The notes: generated from the letters alone by a model not told the origin. 64,000 bases of DNA from Mesorhizobium shangrilense (GCF_040537815.1 NZ_JBEWSZ010000001.1:1612001-1676000); one strand, 5' to 3'; counted from the first letter of the stretch, positions 12,271-21,840 are shown. Numbers and translations are program-made.

Positions 12271-12344
12271 TGGAGCGGGTAGCGGGAATCGAACCCGCAC
12301 CGGGAGCTTGGAAGGCTCTTGTGATACCATTTCACCATACCCGC
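12271..12344 (-). tRNA. tRNA-Gly (anticodon UCC)
   Basis: This 74-nt tRNA has acceptor stem GCGGGTA paired with TACCCGC, discriminator T and encoded CCA. The anticodon loop is CTTCCAA (UCC) and the T arm is GCGGGTTCGATTCCCGC. It closely resembles E. coli glyT, which lies upstream of tufB; here it is likewise upstream of tuf but 2.4 kb away. Confidence 0.97.
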
Positions 12345-12667
12345 GTATGGCCACCTAGCTAGTCGACGATGTTGCGAAGGTCAAGCAGGCTCGATCCGAC
12401 ATCCCGAACCTTCTTGGCGCGTCAAGCACGAGATGCCGGCAATCAGCACTATCGGACGCTCCCGCTGGCGATGTTGACGTTCGGCCTTTCAATTTTCTGC
12501 GTCAATTAATAAATTTACGTATGTAATAATTTACTGATACGCATTAAAAGTGACAAAGTTATCTGTAAAATTTCGCCTTGCGGTTGCGCGCTGGCGCGAC
12601 GTATGTAGCTGGCGGGGCAGCGCTAAGGGACAGCCAGGAAACGGATGTCCATGATGCGAGGGATCGA
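12345..12667 (+). promoter_or_regulatory. AT-rich promoter region of the LacI-family gene
   Basis: This 323-bp gap has no gene. The part 12495-12560 is markedly AT-rich compared with the surroundings. It contains TTTACGTATGTAAT at 12515-12528, an imperfect palindrome resembling the reverse complement (TTTACGCGCGTCAA) of the candidate LacI site found before the two sugar ABC operons, matching 9 of 14 positions. Autoregulation by the LacI-type protein is an inference. Confidence 0.45.
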
Positions 12668-13690
12668 ATGCCGATGACGCACAAGACGATGGAGGAGTTT
12701 GCCCGTTCCTGCGGCGTCTCCCGGCCAACGCTGTCAAAATATTTCGATGATCCGACCTCCATCAAGCCTGCCACGAGGCAACGGATCGAGGTTGCGCTGC
12801 GCTCGTCCGATTACCAGCCCAATCTGTTTGCCCGCAACCTGAACCGCAAGCGCACCCGCAGCATCGGCATCATGGTGCCGACGGTCGTCGACCCCTTCTA
12901 CTCGGAGATGGTCAGCCGCATCGAACTCAGGCTGCGCGACGAAGGCTACTGGCCGATCGTGATCTCCTCGCATGGCTCGCGCGAACTCGAAGTCGAGGCG
13001 ACGCGAACCATCCTGTCGCTCAAGGTTTCCGGTGCCCTGATCGCGCCACTCGGTGTGCGCTCGGATCACCGGACGTTGGAGAAGCTGACGCAGGCCATAC
13101 CGGTCGTCTATTTCGACACTTATCTCGAAGGCGGAACGCCGTTCGTCGGCAACAACAACAGCCAGAGCGTCTCGACCATCGTCGACTATCTCTGCCGCTC
13201 CGGCGACGCGCCGATCTATTTCGATATTCCGCACGTCAACCACAATTCCCCGGAGCGGCTGAACAGCTATATGAGCTCCATGAAGCGGCTCGGACAGGAG
13301 CCCATCGTCATCGGCAACACCGATGACTACACCTGGGACTTCGAGCGGATCGGCTACGAACAGATGGAGAAAATGCTCGGCAATGGCGGCCTGCCTGGCA
13401 AGACCATTCTGTGCAACAACGACCGTCTCGCTTTCGGCGTGATGGCGGCCGCCTACTCCCATGGCCTCAAGGTCGGGCGCAAAAGCGATTGTGACCTGCG
13501 CGTCGCGGCGCATGACGACCATCCGCTGAGCCGCTACACATGCCCGGCGCTGACCACCATGGCCCAGGATTTTGCCTCGATGGCCGGGCGCAGCGTGGAA
13601 ACGCTGCTGGCCTTGCTGAACGAGGATGGGGCGGCTGTCTCGCCGAAGGTCAATCTCGACTCGACACTGGTCATGCGTCAGTCGGCCTGA
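12668..13690 (+). CDS. LacI-family transcriptional regulator
   Basis: The 340-residue protein has an N-terminal helix-turn-helix (MEEFARSCGVSRPTLSKYFDDP, about residues 8-30) and the LacI hinge region YQPNLFARNLNRKRTRSIGIMVP. A periplasmic-binding-protein-like effector domain follows (DPFYSEMVSRIE, ILCNNDRLAFGVM, AAHDDHPLSRYTCPALTT). I start at ATG 12668 behind a GCGAGGGA region; an ATG two codons later is also possible. The gene ends inside the convergent esterase gene (13-bp overlap of coding ends). It most likely controls the flanking carbohydrate locus through the operator-like sequences at 15901 and 25595. Confidence 0.9.
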   Translation: MPMTHKTMEEFARSCGVSRPTLSKYFDDPTSIKPATRQRIEVALRSSDYQPNLFARNLNRKRTRSIGIMVPTVVDPFYSEMVSRIELRLRDEGYWPIVISSHGSRELEVEATRTILSLKVSGALIAPLGVRSDHRTLEKLTQAIPVVYFDTYLEGGTPFVGNNNSQSVSTIVDYLCRSGDAPIYFDIPHVNHNSPERLNSYMSSMKRLGQEPIVIGNTDDYTWDFERIGYEQMEKMLGNGGLPGKTILCNNDRLAFGVMAAAYSHGLKVGRKSDCDLRVAAHDDHPLSRYTCPALTTMAQDFASMAGRSVETLLALLNEDGAAVSPKVNLDSTLVMRQSA

Positions 13691-14652
13691 CGCCCGAAAG
13701 CCGGATCGAAGCCGCACCATGCGGCAACCGCCGCATTCACTGCCTCGCGCGCCGCCGGGCCATGGTGGCCCATCGAAACGAAGCCGTGGATCTGGCCGGG
13801 CCAGCGCCTGACGATAATTGGCACCTCGGCCGCCGCCAGACGTTTCGCATAAGCCTCGCCTTCATCGGCAAGGATGTCGTGACCGGCGATCGCGACAAAA
13901 GCCGGCGCCGTGCCGGCAAGACTGACAGCCTTCAGCGGCGAAACGCGCCAATCCCTGATATCAGAGAGATCGCGAATGTAGTGATCGCGAAACCAGGCCA
14001 TCGACGACGCCGTCAGGCCGAAGCCCTCGGCAAAGCGGTGATAACTGCCGGCTTCCTGCGAAGCGTCTGTGTTCGGATAAAACAGCAACTGCGCCGTTGG
14101 CGCGGCCTTTTCTTCGCGGCAGAGAAGACACAGCACCGTGGCGAGATTGCCGCCGGCGCTGTCGCCGGCGACGGCGATCCGCAGAGCATCGATGCCGAGA
14201 TCATCAGCATGTATCCGCATGAAGGATAGCGACGCCTGGCAATCCTCGATCGCGGCCGGGAATTTGTGTTCGGGCGCCAGCCGGTAATCCGGAGAGACCA
14301 CCACGCAGCCGGCGATGTTGGCAAACCAGCGGCAAATCTCGTCATGCGAATCGAGATTGCCGATGACCCAGCCACCGCCATGCAGATAGAGCAGTGCCGG
14401 GGCTAGGGCCGAAGGCACTCCCTGCCCGTGGTAGATCCTGAGCGTCAACGGCCCTCCGGGCCCCGCGATCGTGCGCTCGACAAGCGAGGCGACCGGTTCG
14501 CGCTCGCCCTGAAATTCGGGAAATCCCTCTTCATAGGCCCGGCGCGCCTCTTCCGGCGTGCCGGCCTCGAACGGCCGCGCGGGCGCCTGCCGGCCGAGGT
14601 CGAGCACATGCCGGGCCTCGGCGTCGAGCAGGGATAAAGGGGACTTCGTCAT
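13678..14652 (-). CDS. Alpha/beta hydrolase, HSL-type esterase
   Basis: This 324-residue hydrolase belongs to the hormone-sensitive-lipase (esterase family IV) type. The oxyanion-hole motif HGGGW is at 91-95, the nucleophile is Ser165 in GDSAG, and the acid and histidine lie in GHDILADEG and GQIHGF. It carries no signal peptide, so it probably acts in the cytoplasm on an acylated small molecule. It starts 16 bp after the stop of a Gfo/Idh/MocA dehydrogenase gene, and the pair is transcribed divergently from the sugar ABC operon. Removal of an acyl group from an imported glycoside would fit, but this is conjecture. Confidence 0.88.
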   Translation of the reverse strand: MTKSPLSLLDAEARHVLDLGRQAPARPFEAGTPEEARRAYEEGFPEFQGEREPVASLVERTIAGPGGPLTLRIYHGQGVPSALAPALLYLHGGGWVIGNLDSHDEICRWFANIAGCVVVSPDYRLAPEHKFPAAIEDCQASLSFMRIHADDLGIDALRIAVAGDSAGGNLATVLCLLCREEKAAPTAQLLFYPNTDASQEAGSYHRFAEGFGLTASSMAWFRDHYIRDLSDIRDWRVSPLKAVSLAGTAPAFVAIAGHDILADEGEAYAKRLAAAEVPIIVRRWPGQIHGFVSMGHHGPAAREAVNAAVAAWCGFDPAFGRQAD

Positions 14653-14668
14653 GGAAAGCCGCTCCTGC

Positions 14669-15817
14669 TTACGCACGCAGGCTTGCCGCCTCGTCTTCCT
14701 GGAGAAGCCGCGGCTGATCGACCGTTCCGTTGACGGCGACCGATTCGCGGCTTTCGCCCGAGGCAAGAATGGCCTCCATGATCTCCAGCACATGAAGGGC
14801 GAGATCGCCGGACGCGCGCGGCTTTCTACCAGTCTTCAGCGCGCGCGCCAGATCGGCAACGCCGAGCATCCGGTAATTGGCGCGATCGGGCGCGGCGTAG
14901 GGCCAGTTCAGAGCGCCGTAGAGCTCGCTCTCGCTCTGGAAATCAGCCCAGTCAGCGCCACGCTCCGACAGCGAGATCGTGCCGCCGAACGTATCGGGGT
15001 CAGGCAGTCTGAGCGAACCTTCCGTGCCATGAAGCTCGATCGGATGATTGGAGTGCCTGAAGACATCCCATGACGCGCCGAAGGTCACGGTGGCGCCGGA
15101 GCGGAATTCCAGCAGCGACAGGATATTCGTCGGCGTGCCAACCTTGAAGGTGGTGTCCTTGAACGGACCTTCGGCGGTGATCAGCCGCTCCTCCTGGCCG
15201 CGCGTCGCCATCGCCATGACGCGGGCCACCGGCCCAAGCAGGTTGACGAGCATCGTCAGATAGTAAGGGCCCATGTCGAAGACCGGCCCGCCGCCAGGCT
15301 GGTAATAGAATTGCGGATTGGGATGCCAATGTTCCATGCCGCGCCCCATCATGAAGGCGGTGCCGGTGACAGCCCGACCGATGGCGCCCTCCTCCATAAG
15401 CCGGCGCGCGCGCCGGCCGGCGGCACCAAGGAATGTGTCCGGGGCCGAACCCAGCAGCAGACCGCGCTCAGCGGCCTCGGCGACAAGGCGGCGTCCGTCG
15501 CTGGCTGATGTCGCCAGCGGCTTTTCGGTGAAAACGTGTTTTCCGGCGGAAAGCGCTGAAACCGAAACGTCGAAATGCGCCGACGGTATGGTGAGGTTGA
15601 GGACGAGGTCGATCTCGGGATCAGCCAGAAGCGCATCCACGCTGACGGCACGGATGCCATATTCGCTGGCGCGCAGGGCTGCCAGTTCCGTGGAAATGTC
15701 GGCGCATGCCCGCAATTCCACACCGGCGAAGAGCGCCGCATTGCGCAGATAGGTCATAGATATGTTGCCGCAGCCGATGACGCCGATGCCGAGCTTGTCC
15801 TTTGAATTCGCGGGCAT
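14669..15817 (-). CDS. Gfo/Idh/MocA-family dehydrogenase (first of three)
   Basis: The 382-residue protein has the N-terminal Rossmann motif GIGVIGCGNIS (about 10-20) and the family EKP signature in HVFTEKPLA, whose lysine is the usual catalytic base. A C-terminal substrate domain follows with GGPVFDMGPYYLTMLVNLLGPV. The family oxidises sugars or cyclitols with NAD(P). The start MPANSKDKLG (ATG 15815-15817) is preceded by GGGAGGT; a longer start adds six residues. It is the first gene of a two-gene unit with the esterase, divergent from the Tat-exported binding-protein gene. The shared gap carries the candidate LacI operator. Confidence 0.88.
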   Translation of the reverse strand: MPANSKDKLGIGVIGCGNISMTYLRNAALFAGVELRACADISTELAALRASEYGIRAVSVDALLADPEIDLVLNLTIPSAHFDVSVSALSAGKHVFTEKPLATSASDGRRLVAEAAERGLLLGSAPDTFLGAAGRRARRLMEEGAIGRAVTGTAFMMGRGMEHWHPNPQFYYQPGGGPVFDMGPYYLTMLVNLLGPVARVMAMATRGQEERLITAEGPFKDTTFKVGTPTNILSLLEFRSGATVTFGASWDVFRHSNHPIELHGTEGSLRLPDPDTFGGTISLSERGADWADFQSESELYGALNWPYAAPDRANYRMLGVADLARALKTGRKPRASGDLALHVLEIMEAILASGESRESVAVNGTVDQPRLLQEDEAASLRA

Positions 15818-15900
15818 TTCTATTCTACCTCCCAAACGTCCTGATGCCTTGTCCGAGCCCTTGCGCCAGCAGCGGGCCTTGTTCGAAAGCCGCTATACAG

Positions 15901-15936
15901 CATTTTAAATGTTGACGCGCGTAAAATTTTTATAGA
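15901..15936. promoter_or_regulatory. Candidate LacI-type operator, copy A
   Basis: Within the 175-bp divergent gap lies CATTTTAAAT followed by TTGACGCGCGTAAA at 15912-15925. The 14-mer is palindromic at six of seven paired positions around a central CG step, as is typical of LacI-family sites. The same block recurs upstream of the second ABC operon (25595-25633). The regulator at 12668 is the obvious candidate to bind it. Confidence 0.7.
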
Positions 15937-15992
15937 ACATACGAACATGCTGGCACACAATATCGGGAGGCTGCCAGCCCAAGGAGGAGAAA

Positions 15993-17339
15993 ATGACTGA
16001 CATGAAAAAAGGGCCGGTCTCCGGCTCGAAGCCTGCTGCTCACGTCACGATTGCTGACCGCAGGCAGTTTCTCATTGGAAGCGCCGGCCTCTTGGGCGCG
16101 GCAACACTTGGCATGAGCACAGGACTGGGAGTCCGCAAGGCTCGCGCCCAGTCACGCGCCGAAATCAGTTTTGCGAGCGCTGCCTTCTTCGGCAAGGAGA
16201 CCTTTGGCGATCTGATCAAGGCCTTTAACGAATCGCAGGATCGCATTCTCGTCAAGAACATCGAACTCCCGCCACCAAGCTCCTCCACCGAGGTGTATCA
16301 GGGCCTTGTCCAGCAGTTGGCCCGCCGCAACGGCACGCCCGACGTGTTCAGCCAGGACGTGATCTGGATCGCCGGCTTTGCCGCCGCCGGCTGGGCACTG
16401 CCGCTCGACGAATACTTCCCGGTCGACAAGCGCAGCGCTTACTTTGAGGGAACCCTCAACGCCTGCACCTATGGCGGCAAGCTCACCGCCCTGCCCTGGT
16501 TCATGGATTCGGGCATGTTCTATTACCGCAAGGACGTGCTGGAGAAGCATGGTGGCAAGGTGCCGGAGAACTGGGCGGACATGGCCACGATCGCCGCCGC
16601 CGCACAGAAGGCCGGCGATATCGATTTTGGCTATCTCTGGCAGGGCAAGCAGGCCGAGGTTCTGGTCTGCGACGCGGTCGAGATCATCACCTCCAACAAC
16701 GGTGCCATCCTCGCGCCCGACGGCAAGTCGTCGCTGATCAACCAGAAGGGCGCGGTGGAAGCGATCCAGTTCCTCCACGACACCATTGCCACGACCAAGA
16801 TCAGCCCGCAGGATGTGTTGTCCTGGGACGAAGAGCCGTCGCGCCAACCGTTCACCTCGGGCAAGGCGATGTTCATGCGCAACTGGTCCTACGTCTACCC
16901 GATCGCCCAGGATGCCAAGGCATCTCAGGTCGTCGACAAGGTTGGCGTCGCGCCGCTGCCTTCGTTCCCGGGTGGCAAGAGCTCGGCCTGCCTCGGCGGC
17001 TATCAGCTCGGCGTCAACGCCAACTCCAAGCATCGTGAAGCCGCGATCGAGTTGCTCACCTGGCTGTCGTCAAGCGAGACCCAGCATCGCATCGCTCTGA
17101 ACTTCGGCCTGGCGCCGACACGCCCCGCTCTGTTCCAGGACGAGAAGATCAAGACGGAACAGCCGTTCATGGCAAGCCTGGAAAAGGTCTTCACCGGCGC
17201 CACGGCGCGGCCGATCACGCCCGAATACGCCAAGGTGACGCTTGCCTTGCAGTCGGGTATCTCCAAGGCGCTGGTCTCTGGCAACGTCCAGGCCGAGATG
17301 GACGCGCTGGCCGCGCAGATCAACAAGATTGTCGGCTGA
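15993..17339 (+). CDS. CUT1-type sugar ABC transporter, Tat-exported binding protein
   Basis: This 448-residue extracellular solute-binding protein (family 1, MalE/UgpB-like) captures a sugar or related ligand in the periplasm. Its N-terminus carries a twin-arginine signal, ADRRQFLIGSAGLLGAA with the arginines at 23-24, ending in ARAQS near 52. Twin-arginine export suggests it folds before secretion. It is the first gene of a coupled ten-gene operon. A strong AAGGAGGAG ribosome-binding site precedes ATG 15993. Its leader and first codons reappear in decayed form upstream of the second transporter (25595-25735). Confidence 0.92.
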   Translation: MTDMKKGPVSGSKPAAHVTIADRRQFLIGSAGLLGAATLGMSTGLGVRKARAQSRAEISFASAAFFGKETFGDLIKAFNESQDRILVKNIELPPPSSSTEVYQGLVQQLARRNGTPDVFSQDVIWIAGFAAAGWALPLDEYFPVDKRSAYFEGTLNACTYGGKLTALPWFMDSGMFYYRKDVLEKHGGKVPENWADMATIAAAAQKAGDIDFGYLWQGKQAEVLVCDAVEIITSNNGAILAPDGKSSLINQKGAVEAIQFLHDTIATTKISPQDVLSWDEEPSRQPFTSGKAMFMRNWSYVYPIAQDAKASQVVDKVGVAPLPSFPGGKSSACLGGYQLGVNANSKHREAAIELLTWLSSSETQHRIALNFGLAPTRPALFQDEKIKTEQPFMASLEKVFTGATARPITPEYAKVTLALQSGISKALVSGNVQAEMDALAAQINKIVG

Positions 17340-17343
17340 ACCC

Positions 17344-18276
17344 ATGTCCGCGGCGGTTGATGTTTCTGGCACCGGCCGGCCGCGGAGGCTTGGCAAGGCG
17401 CTTCCGGGCGCCCTCTGGGCCCTGCTCCTGCTGACGCCGGCATTCGTGTCGCTGGCGTCGGTCTCCTTCTATCCGATCGTCAACGGGCTTTACCTCTCGC
17501 TCACCAACACCTCGCTGATCACGCAGGATCAGGACTTCACCGGCTTCGCCAACTATGTGCAGCTGTGGGGCGACGCGCAGTTCTGGAATGCATGGTGGCA
17601 CACCATGTGGTTCACCCTGGCGTCGACGACATTGGAGACCGTGATCGGGCTCGGCATGGCGCTGATTCTTTGCGAGGCCTTCAAGGGACGCGGCCTGGTT
17701 CGCGCCGCGATGCTGGTTCCCTGGGCAATGCCCACTGTCGTCACCTCAAAAATGTTCGGCTGGCTGTTCGACGGCCAGAACGGCATCATCAATTATATCC
17801 TGCTACACGCCGGGCTGATCGAGCAGAACGTCAATTGGTATGGCTCAACGCAAACAGCGATGACGACCATCATCATCGCCGATGTCTGGAAGACCACACC
17901 ATTCATGGCGTTGCTGCTTCTGACCGGCCTGCAGACCGTGCCCAATTCGCTGATCGAGGCGGCGCGCATGGATGGCGCCAAGGGGTGGATCACCTTCTGG
18001 TACATCCGCCTGCCGCTGCTGATGCCGACATTGCTGATCGCCGGCCTGTTTCGCGCGCTGGATGCCTTTCGCGTATTCGACCTTGTCTATGTGCTGACCG
18101 GCGGCGGACCCGCCGACTCCACCGAGACGCTATCCACCTTGTCCTACAAGGTGCTCTTCTCGACATTGCAGTTTGGCTATGGCGCGGCGGTTTCGACAGC
18201 CATGTTCGTCACCGAAGGCATTATCGCACTGGTATTCTGCCTCTATCTCGTCAGGCAGATCAGGAGAGCGCAATGA
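17344..18276 (+). CDS. CUT1-type sugar ABC transporter permease (MalF/UgpA-like)
   Basis: The 310-residue membrane protein has six or so transmembrane helices and the EAA loop in the form EAARMDGAKGWITFWYIRLPLL, which docks on the ATPase. It starts 4 bp after the binding-protein stop and overlaps the next permease by ATGA. An unusually long hydrophilic N-terminus (about 18 residues) precedes the first helix. With its neighbour it forms the translocation pore; the ligand is not identifiable. Confidence 0.92.
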   Translation: MSAAVDVSGTGRPRRLGKALPGALWALLLLTPAFVSLASVSFYPIVNGLYLSLTNTSLITQDQDFTGFANYVQLWGDAQFWNAWWHTMWFTLASTTLETVIGLGMALILCEAFKGRGLVRAAMLVPWAMPTVVTSKMFGWLFDGQNGIINYILLHAGLIEQNVNWYGSTQTAMTTIIIADVWKTTPFMALLLLTGLQTVPNSLIEAARMDGAKGWITFWYIRLPLLMPTLLIAGLFRALDAFRVFDLVYVLTGGGPADSTETLSTLSYKVLFSTLQFGYGAAVSTAMFVTEGIIALVFCLYLVRQIRRAQ

Positions 18277-19109
18277 ACGACACGCGCTCACCTCTGCAAA
18301 GCATCGCCATCTATCTCGGCGCCCTGCTGATCCTGATCTGGTCGGCCGGCCCGTTCCTGTGGCAGTTCTCGACGTCGTTCCAGCTCGACAAGGCGCTGAC
18401 CTCGGGCTCGCCGTCGCTGATCCCCTCGCCGTTCACGCTCGAACACTATTACAACGCCTTCGTCGAGAAGCAGCTGCACCGATACGTCTGGAACTCGCTG
18501 GTGGTCTCGCTGGCCACGACGTTCCTCTGTCTCTTCGTCGGATCGCTGGCGGCCTTCGCGCTGTCGCGGCTCAACATAAAGGGCCGCTTTGGCATCCTGA
18601 TGGTCATCCTCTCGGTGTCGATGTTTCCGCAGATCGCACTGGTCGGGCCACTCTATCTAGTGGCGAGCAATCTTGGGCTGCTCGACACCTACACGGCGCT
18701 GATCATCACCTATCTGGCGCTCGGGCTGCCGCTCGTCACCTGGGTGCTGTTCGGCTATTTCGAAACGCTGCCGCGCGAGATCGACGAGGCGGCGCGCATG
18801 GACGGCGTCAGCATTCCCGGCCTGCTCTGGCACATCATCCTGCCGATGTCGCTGCCCAGCCTGGTGACCACCGGCCTGCTCGCCTTCATCACCGCCTGGA
18901 ACGAATTCCTGTTCGCGCTGGCCTTCACCTCAAACATCGACCACCAGACGATTCCTGTCGGCATCGCCAATTTCACCAACCTCTACTACGTGCCCTGGGG
19001 CGATATCGCCGCAGCTTCGGCAGTCGTCACCGTTCCGTTGATCGTGCTGGTGCTCTTCTTCCAGCGGCACATCATCGAAGGGCTGACGCAGGGCGGCATC
19101 AAGGAATGA
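18273..19109 (+). CDS. CUT1-type sugar ABC transporter permease (MalG/UgpE-like)
   Basis: The 278-residue partner permease carries the EAA loop EIDEAARMDGVSIPGLLWHIILP and the C-terminal GLTQGGIKE typical of MalG-type subunits. ATG 18273 overlaps the stop of the preceding permease, indicating translational coupling. The next gene begins 4 bp after its stop. Confidence 0.92.
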   Translation: MNDTRSPLQSIAIYLGALLILIWSAGPFLWQFSTSFQLDKALTSGSPSLIPSPFTLEHYYNAFVEKQLHRYVWNSLVVSLATTFLCLFVGSLAAFALSRLNIKGRFGILMVILSVSMFPQIALVGPLYLVASNLGLLDTYTALIITYLALGLPLVTWVLFGYFETLPREIDEAARMDGVSIPGLLWHIILPMSLPSLVTTGLLAFITAWNEFLFALAFTSNIDHQTIPVGIANFTNLYYVPWGDIAAASAVVTVPLIVLVLFFQRHIIEGLTQGGIKE

Positions 19110-19113
19110 AAGC

Positions 19114-19935
19114 ATGACCAAGAAAGACCTGAAAGTCGGTTGCCAGACCTTTACCTGGGAGATGCTCGGAGACCGCTTTGCCGGCGGTCCCGACGATCTC
19201 CTGAAGGCAATCGCCGGTGGCGGCTACGCCGGCATCGAGATCACCGACACGATGATCGGCCGCTATGCCGACAGACCCTCGGAATTCGCCGCCGCGCTGA
19301 AGTCGTCCGGCCTCACCCTCGTCTCCTTCGCCTTCGGCTCCAGCAGCGGCTTCACGCGGAAGGACAGGATCGACGCCGATCTCGAAGCCGCGCAGCGCTG
19401 GATCGAATTCGCGTCCGCATTTCCTGGCGCGCTCGTCTCGATCGGCTCGGCCACGGTCGTGTCCGATGGCCCGCGCAACGACAAGTTCGCCATCGCGGCC
19501 GAATTCTACAACAAGGCCGGCGAGCTCGGGCGCAAGGCCGGCGTCGATGTCGCCGTTCATCCCAGCTCCCACCACAACACGCTGCTGTTCGACCGCGCCG
19601 ACTACGACCGGATCTTCTCGCTGATCGACCCCTCGCTCGTCGGCTGGGTGCCGGACACCGGCCACATCCTGCGCGGCCACGCCGACATGGCGGACACGCT
19701 CACCACCTATCGTGACCGCATCCGCTATGTGCACCTGAAGGACGTCGATGCCACCGGCACATGGGCGATGCTGGGCAAGGGCATCTGCGACACCCAGACG
19801 GTGATCGATATCGCAAGTGCTGCGCCACGCTTCAACGGCTGGCTGGTGCTGGAAGAGGAATCCGAGGCCGCCGCCGCCGATCCGGCCGCCGCGGTCAAGA
19901 CCAACCGCCAGACCATGCGTAACTACGGCGCGTGA
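19114..19935 (+). CDS. Sugar phosphate isomerase/epimerase-type TIM barrel (first of two)
   Basis: This 273-residue protein fits the xylose-isomerase-like TIM-barrel superfamily (AP endonuclease 2 type), which includes inosose dehydratase IolE, hydroxypyruvate isomerase and various epimerases. Visible features are the opening strand VGCQTFTWEM, AVHPSSHHNTL, GWVPDTGHILRG and YVHLKDVD, whose Glu/His/Asp residues usually bind a divalent metal. It follows the permease by 4 bp and precedes a Gfo/Idh/MocA dehydrogenase by 10 bp. The reaction could be epimerisation, dehydration or glycoside elimination of an oxidised sugar; none can be chosen from sequence. Confidence 0.85.
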   Translation: MTKKDLKVGCQTFTWEMLGDRFAGGPDDLLKAIAGGGYAGIEITDTMIGRYADRPSEFAAALKSSGLTLVSFAFGSSSGFTRKDRIDADLEAAQRWIEFASAFPGALVSIGSATVVSDGPRNDKFAIAAEFYNKAGELGRKAGVDVAVHPSSHHNTLLFDRADYDRIFSLIDPSLVGWVPDTGHILRGHADMADTLTTYRDRIRYVHLKDVDATGTWAMLGKGICDTQTVIDIASAAPRFNGWLVLEEESEAAAADPAAAVKTNRQTMRNYGA

Positions 19936-19945
19936 GGACGAAACC

Positions 19946-21022
19946 ATGATCCGGAAACAGGAACGTCGTCTTCGTGTCGGTGTGCTCGGCTGCGGCCCGA
20001 TCGCGCAATTCGCCCATCTCGAATCTTGCGTGAAAGCAGGCAATGCCGATCTCTATGCGATCTGTGATGCCGCGCCCGACCTGCTGGCACGGATGGGCGC
20101 AACCTACGAACCGCAGAAGATGTATGGCGACTACGATGCCATGCTGGCCGACCCGGAACTGGAGGCGGTTATCGTCGCTACTTCCGACGCCTACCACGTC
20201 CCGATGTCGATCAAGGCGCTGGAAGCCGGCAAACACGTGCTGTGCGAAAAGCCGATCGGCGTCTCGGTCGAGGAAGGCGAGAAGCTGGCCGATGCGGTCA
20301 AGCGTTCCGGCAAGGTGCTGCAGGTCGGCCACATGAAGCGCTTCGATCCCGCGCTCGAGGCTGCCCGAGATTTCGTCCGCCACGAGATGGGCGAGATCCT
20401 GGCGCTGAAGGCCTGGTATTGCGACTCCACCCACCGCTACACCAACACCGACGCGATCCAGCCGCTGCCCGTCACCAGCAAGCTGGCGCGCAAGCCGGCC
20501 GGCAATCCCAAGGCCAATCTCCGGCAATACTTCATGTTGGCGCATGGGTCTCACCTTGTCGACACGGCACGCTTCCTGTGCGGCGAGATCGTTGCTGTCC
20601 GCGCCCGCCTCAATGAGCGGTTCGGCGCCTATTGCTGGTTCGTCGAAACGGAGTTCGCCAATGGGGCGCTCGGTCATCTCGATCTCACAGTGGCCGTGCG
20701 CATGGACTGGCACGAAGGTTTTCAGCTCTACGGCGAAAACGGCTCGGTGATCGCAAAAACCTTCAACCCCTGGTATTTCCGGGCAAGCGAAGTCGACATT
20801 TTTCACGAGAAGGATGCGACGTCGCGAAAGCCGCTTGGCGCCGACGGTCATTTCTTCAGGCGGCAGATCGAAGGCCTCGCCGCCACCGTGCTTGACGGCG
20901 CGCCACTGCGTGGTGCCGACGTCGAGGACGGGCTCGCCTCGATCCGAGCCATGGTGGCGATCGCGCGCTCGGTCGAGACCGGGCAGCGCGTCGAGATCGC
21001 CTCCGTGACGGGAGCGGTCTGA
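19946..21022 (+). CDS. Gfo/Idh/MocA-family dehydrogenase (second of three)
   Basis: The 358-residue dehydrogenase begins with LRVGVLGCGPIAQFAHL (Rossmann fold) and has the family motif LCEKPIG near residue 100. The C-terminal domain carries HGSHLVDTARFLCGEI, where the histidines normally contact the substrate hydroxyls. The gene overlaps the next by one base (TGATG). It lies between two TIM-barrel genes, a neighbourhood that in known pathways oxidises a sugar at C3 or a cyclitol before isomerisation or elimination. Confidence 0.9.
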   Translation: MIRKQERRLRVGVLGCGPIAQFAHLESCVKAGNADLYAICDAAPDLLARMGATYEPQKMYGDYDAMLADPELEAVIVATSDAYHVPMSIKALEAGKHVLCEKPIGVSVEEGEKLADAVKRSGKVLQVGHMKRFDPALEAARDFVRHEMGEILALKAWYCDSTHRYTNTDAIQPLPVTSKLARKPAGNPKANLRQYFMLAHGSHLVDTARFLCGEIVAVRARLNERFGAYCWFVETEFANGALGHLDLTVAVRMDWHEGFQLYGENGSVIAKTFNPWYFRASEVDIFHEKDATSRKPLGADGHFFRRQIEGLAATVLDGAPLRGADVEDGLASIRAMVAIARSVETGQRVEIASVTGAV

Positions 21023-21840
21023 TGCAGATCGGGGTGTTCGCCAAGACGTTTTCGGGAAACGAACCGGCCGGCGTGCTGGCAGCGGTCCGCGACGCCGGGT
21101 TTGCCGTCACCCAGTTCAACCTTGCCTGTGCCGGCCTACCGTCCATGCCGAATGTCGTTCCGGACAACGCCATCAGCTCGATTGCCGCCGCTTCGGCTGG
21201 TTCAGGCGTCTCTCTGGTGGCGCTTTCGGGCACCTACAACATGGCGCATCCGGACAAGGCGGTGCGCGACGATGGCTTGCGCCGGCTTGCCGTGATCATC
21301 GAGGCGGCAGCAGCACTTTCCATTCCTCTCGTCACGCTTTGCACGGGGACGCGCAATGCCGATGACCAGTGGGCTCAGCATCCCGATAATGGAGATGCTT
21401 CGGCTTGGGCCGATATGGCTGCTGAAATGGCAAAGGCGCTGGAGTTCGCCGAGCGCCACGGCGTCGATCTCGGCATCGAGCCGGAGCAAGCCAACATCGT
21501 CACGTCAGCCGACGATGCGATGCGTCTCATCACCGAGATGAGCTCGAAGCGGCTGCGCGTCGTTCTCGATCCGGCGAACCTGTTCGAACAGGCGAACGCC
21601 CAGCAGGCACGCGTCATCGTCGCCGAAGCAATCGAACGCACGGCCGGCCACGTCGCCATGGCCCATGCCAAGGACCGTTTCGTCGACGGCCGCTTTGCCA
21701 CCGCTGGCCAGGGCGTTGTCGACTTTGCGGATTTCGTCTCCCGACTCAAGGCAACGGGTTTCGACGGGCCGCTGGTCACGCACGGGCTCTCGGCTGCCGA
21801 AGCGCCCGGCGTGGCCCGCTTCCTCAAGGGGCTGCTCTGA
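21022..21840 (+). CDS. Sugar phosphate isomerase/epimerase-type TIM barrel (second of two)
   Basis: This 272-residue TIM-barrel protein opens MQIGVFAKTFSGNEPAGVL and has VTLCTGTRN, DLGIEPEQANIV and LRVVLDPANLF, the strand ends that hold metal-binding acidic residues in the xylose-isomerase-like superfamily. It is clearly diverged from the other barrel encoded 1.1 kb upstream. One-base stop/start overlaps link it to both neighbours. The exact reaction is unknown. Confidence 0.85.
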   Translation: MQIGVFAKTFSGNEPAGVLAAVRDAGFAVTQFNLACAGLPSMPNVVPDNAISSIAAASAGSGVSLVALSGTYNMAHPDKAVRDDGLRRLAVIIEAAAALSIPLVTLCTGTRNADDQWAQHPDNGDASAWADMAAEMAKALEFAERHGVDLGIEPEQANIVTSADDAMRLITEMSSKRLRVVLDPANLFEQANAQQARVIVAEAIERTAGHVAMAHAKDRFVDGRFATAGQGVVDFADFVSRLKATGFDGPLVTHGLSAAEAPGVARFLKGLL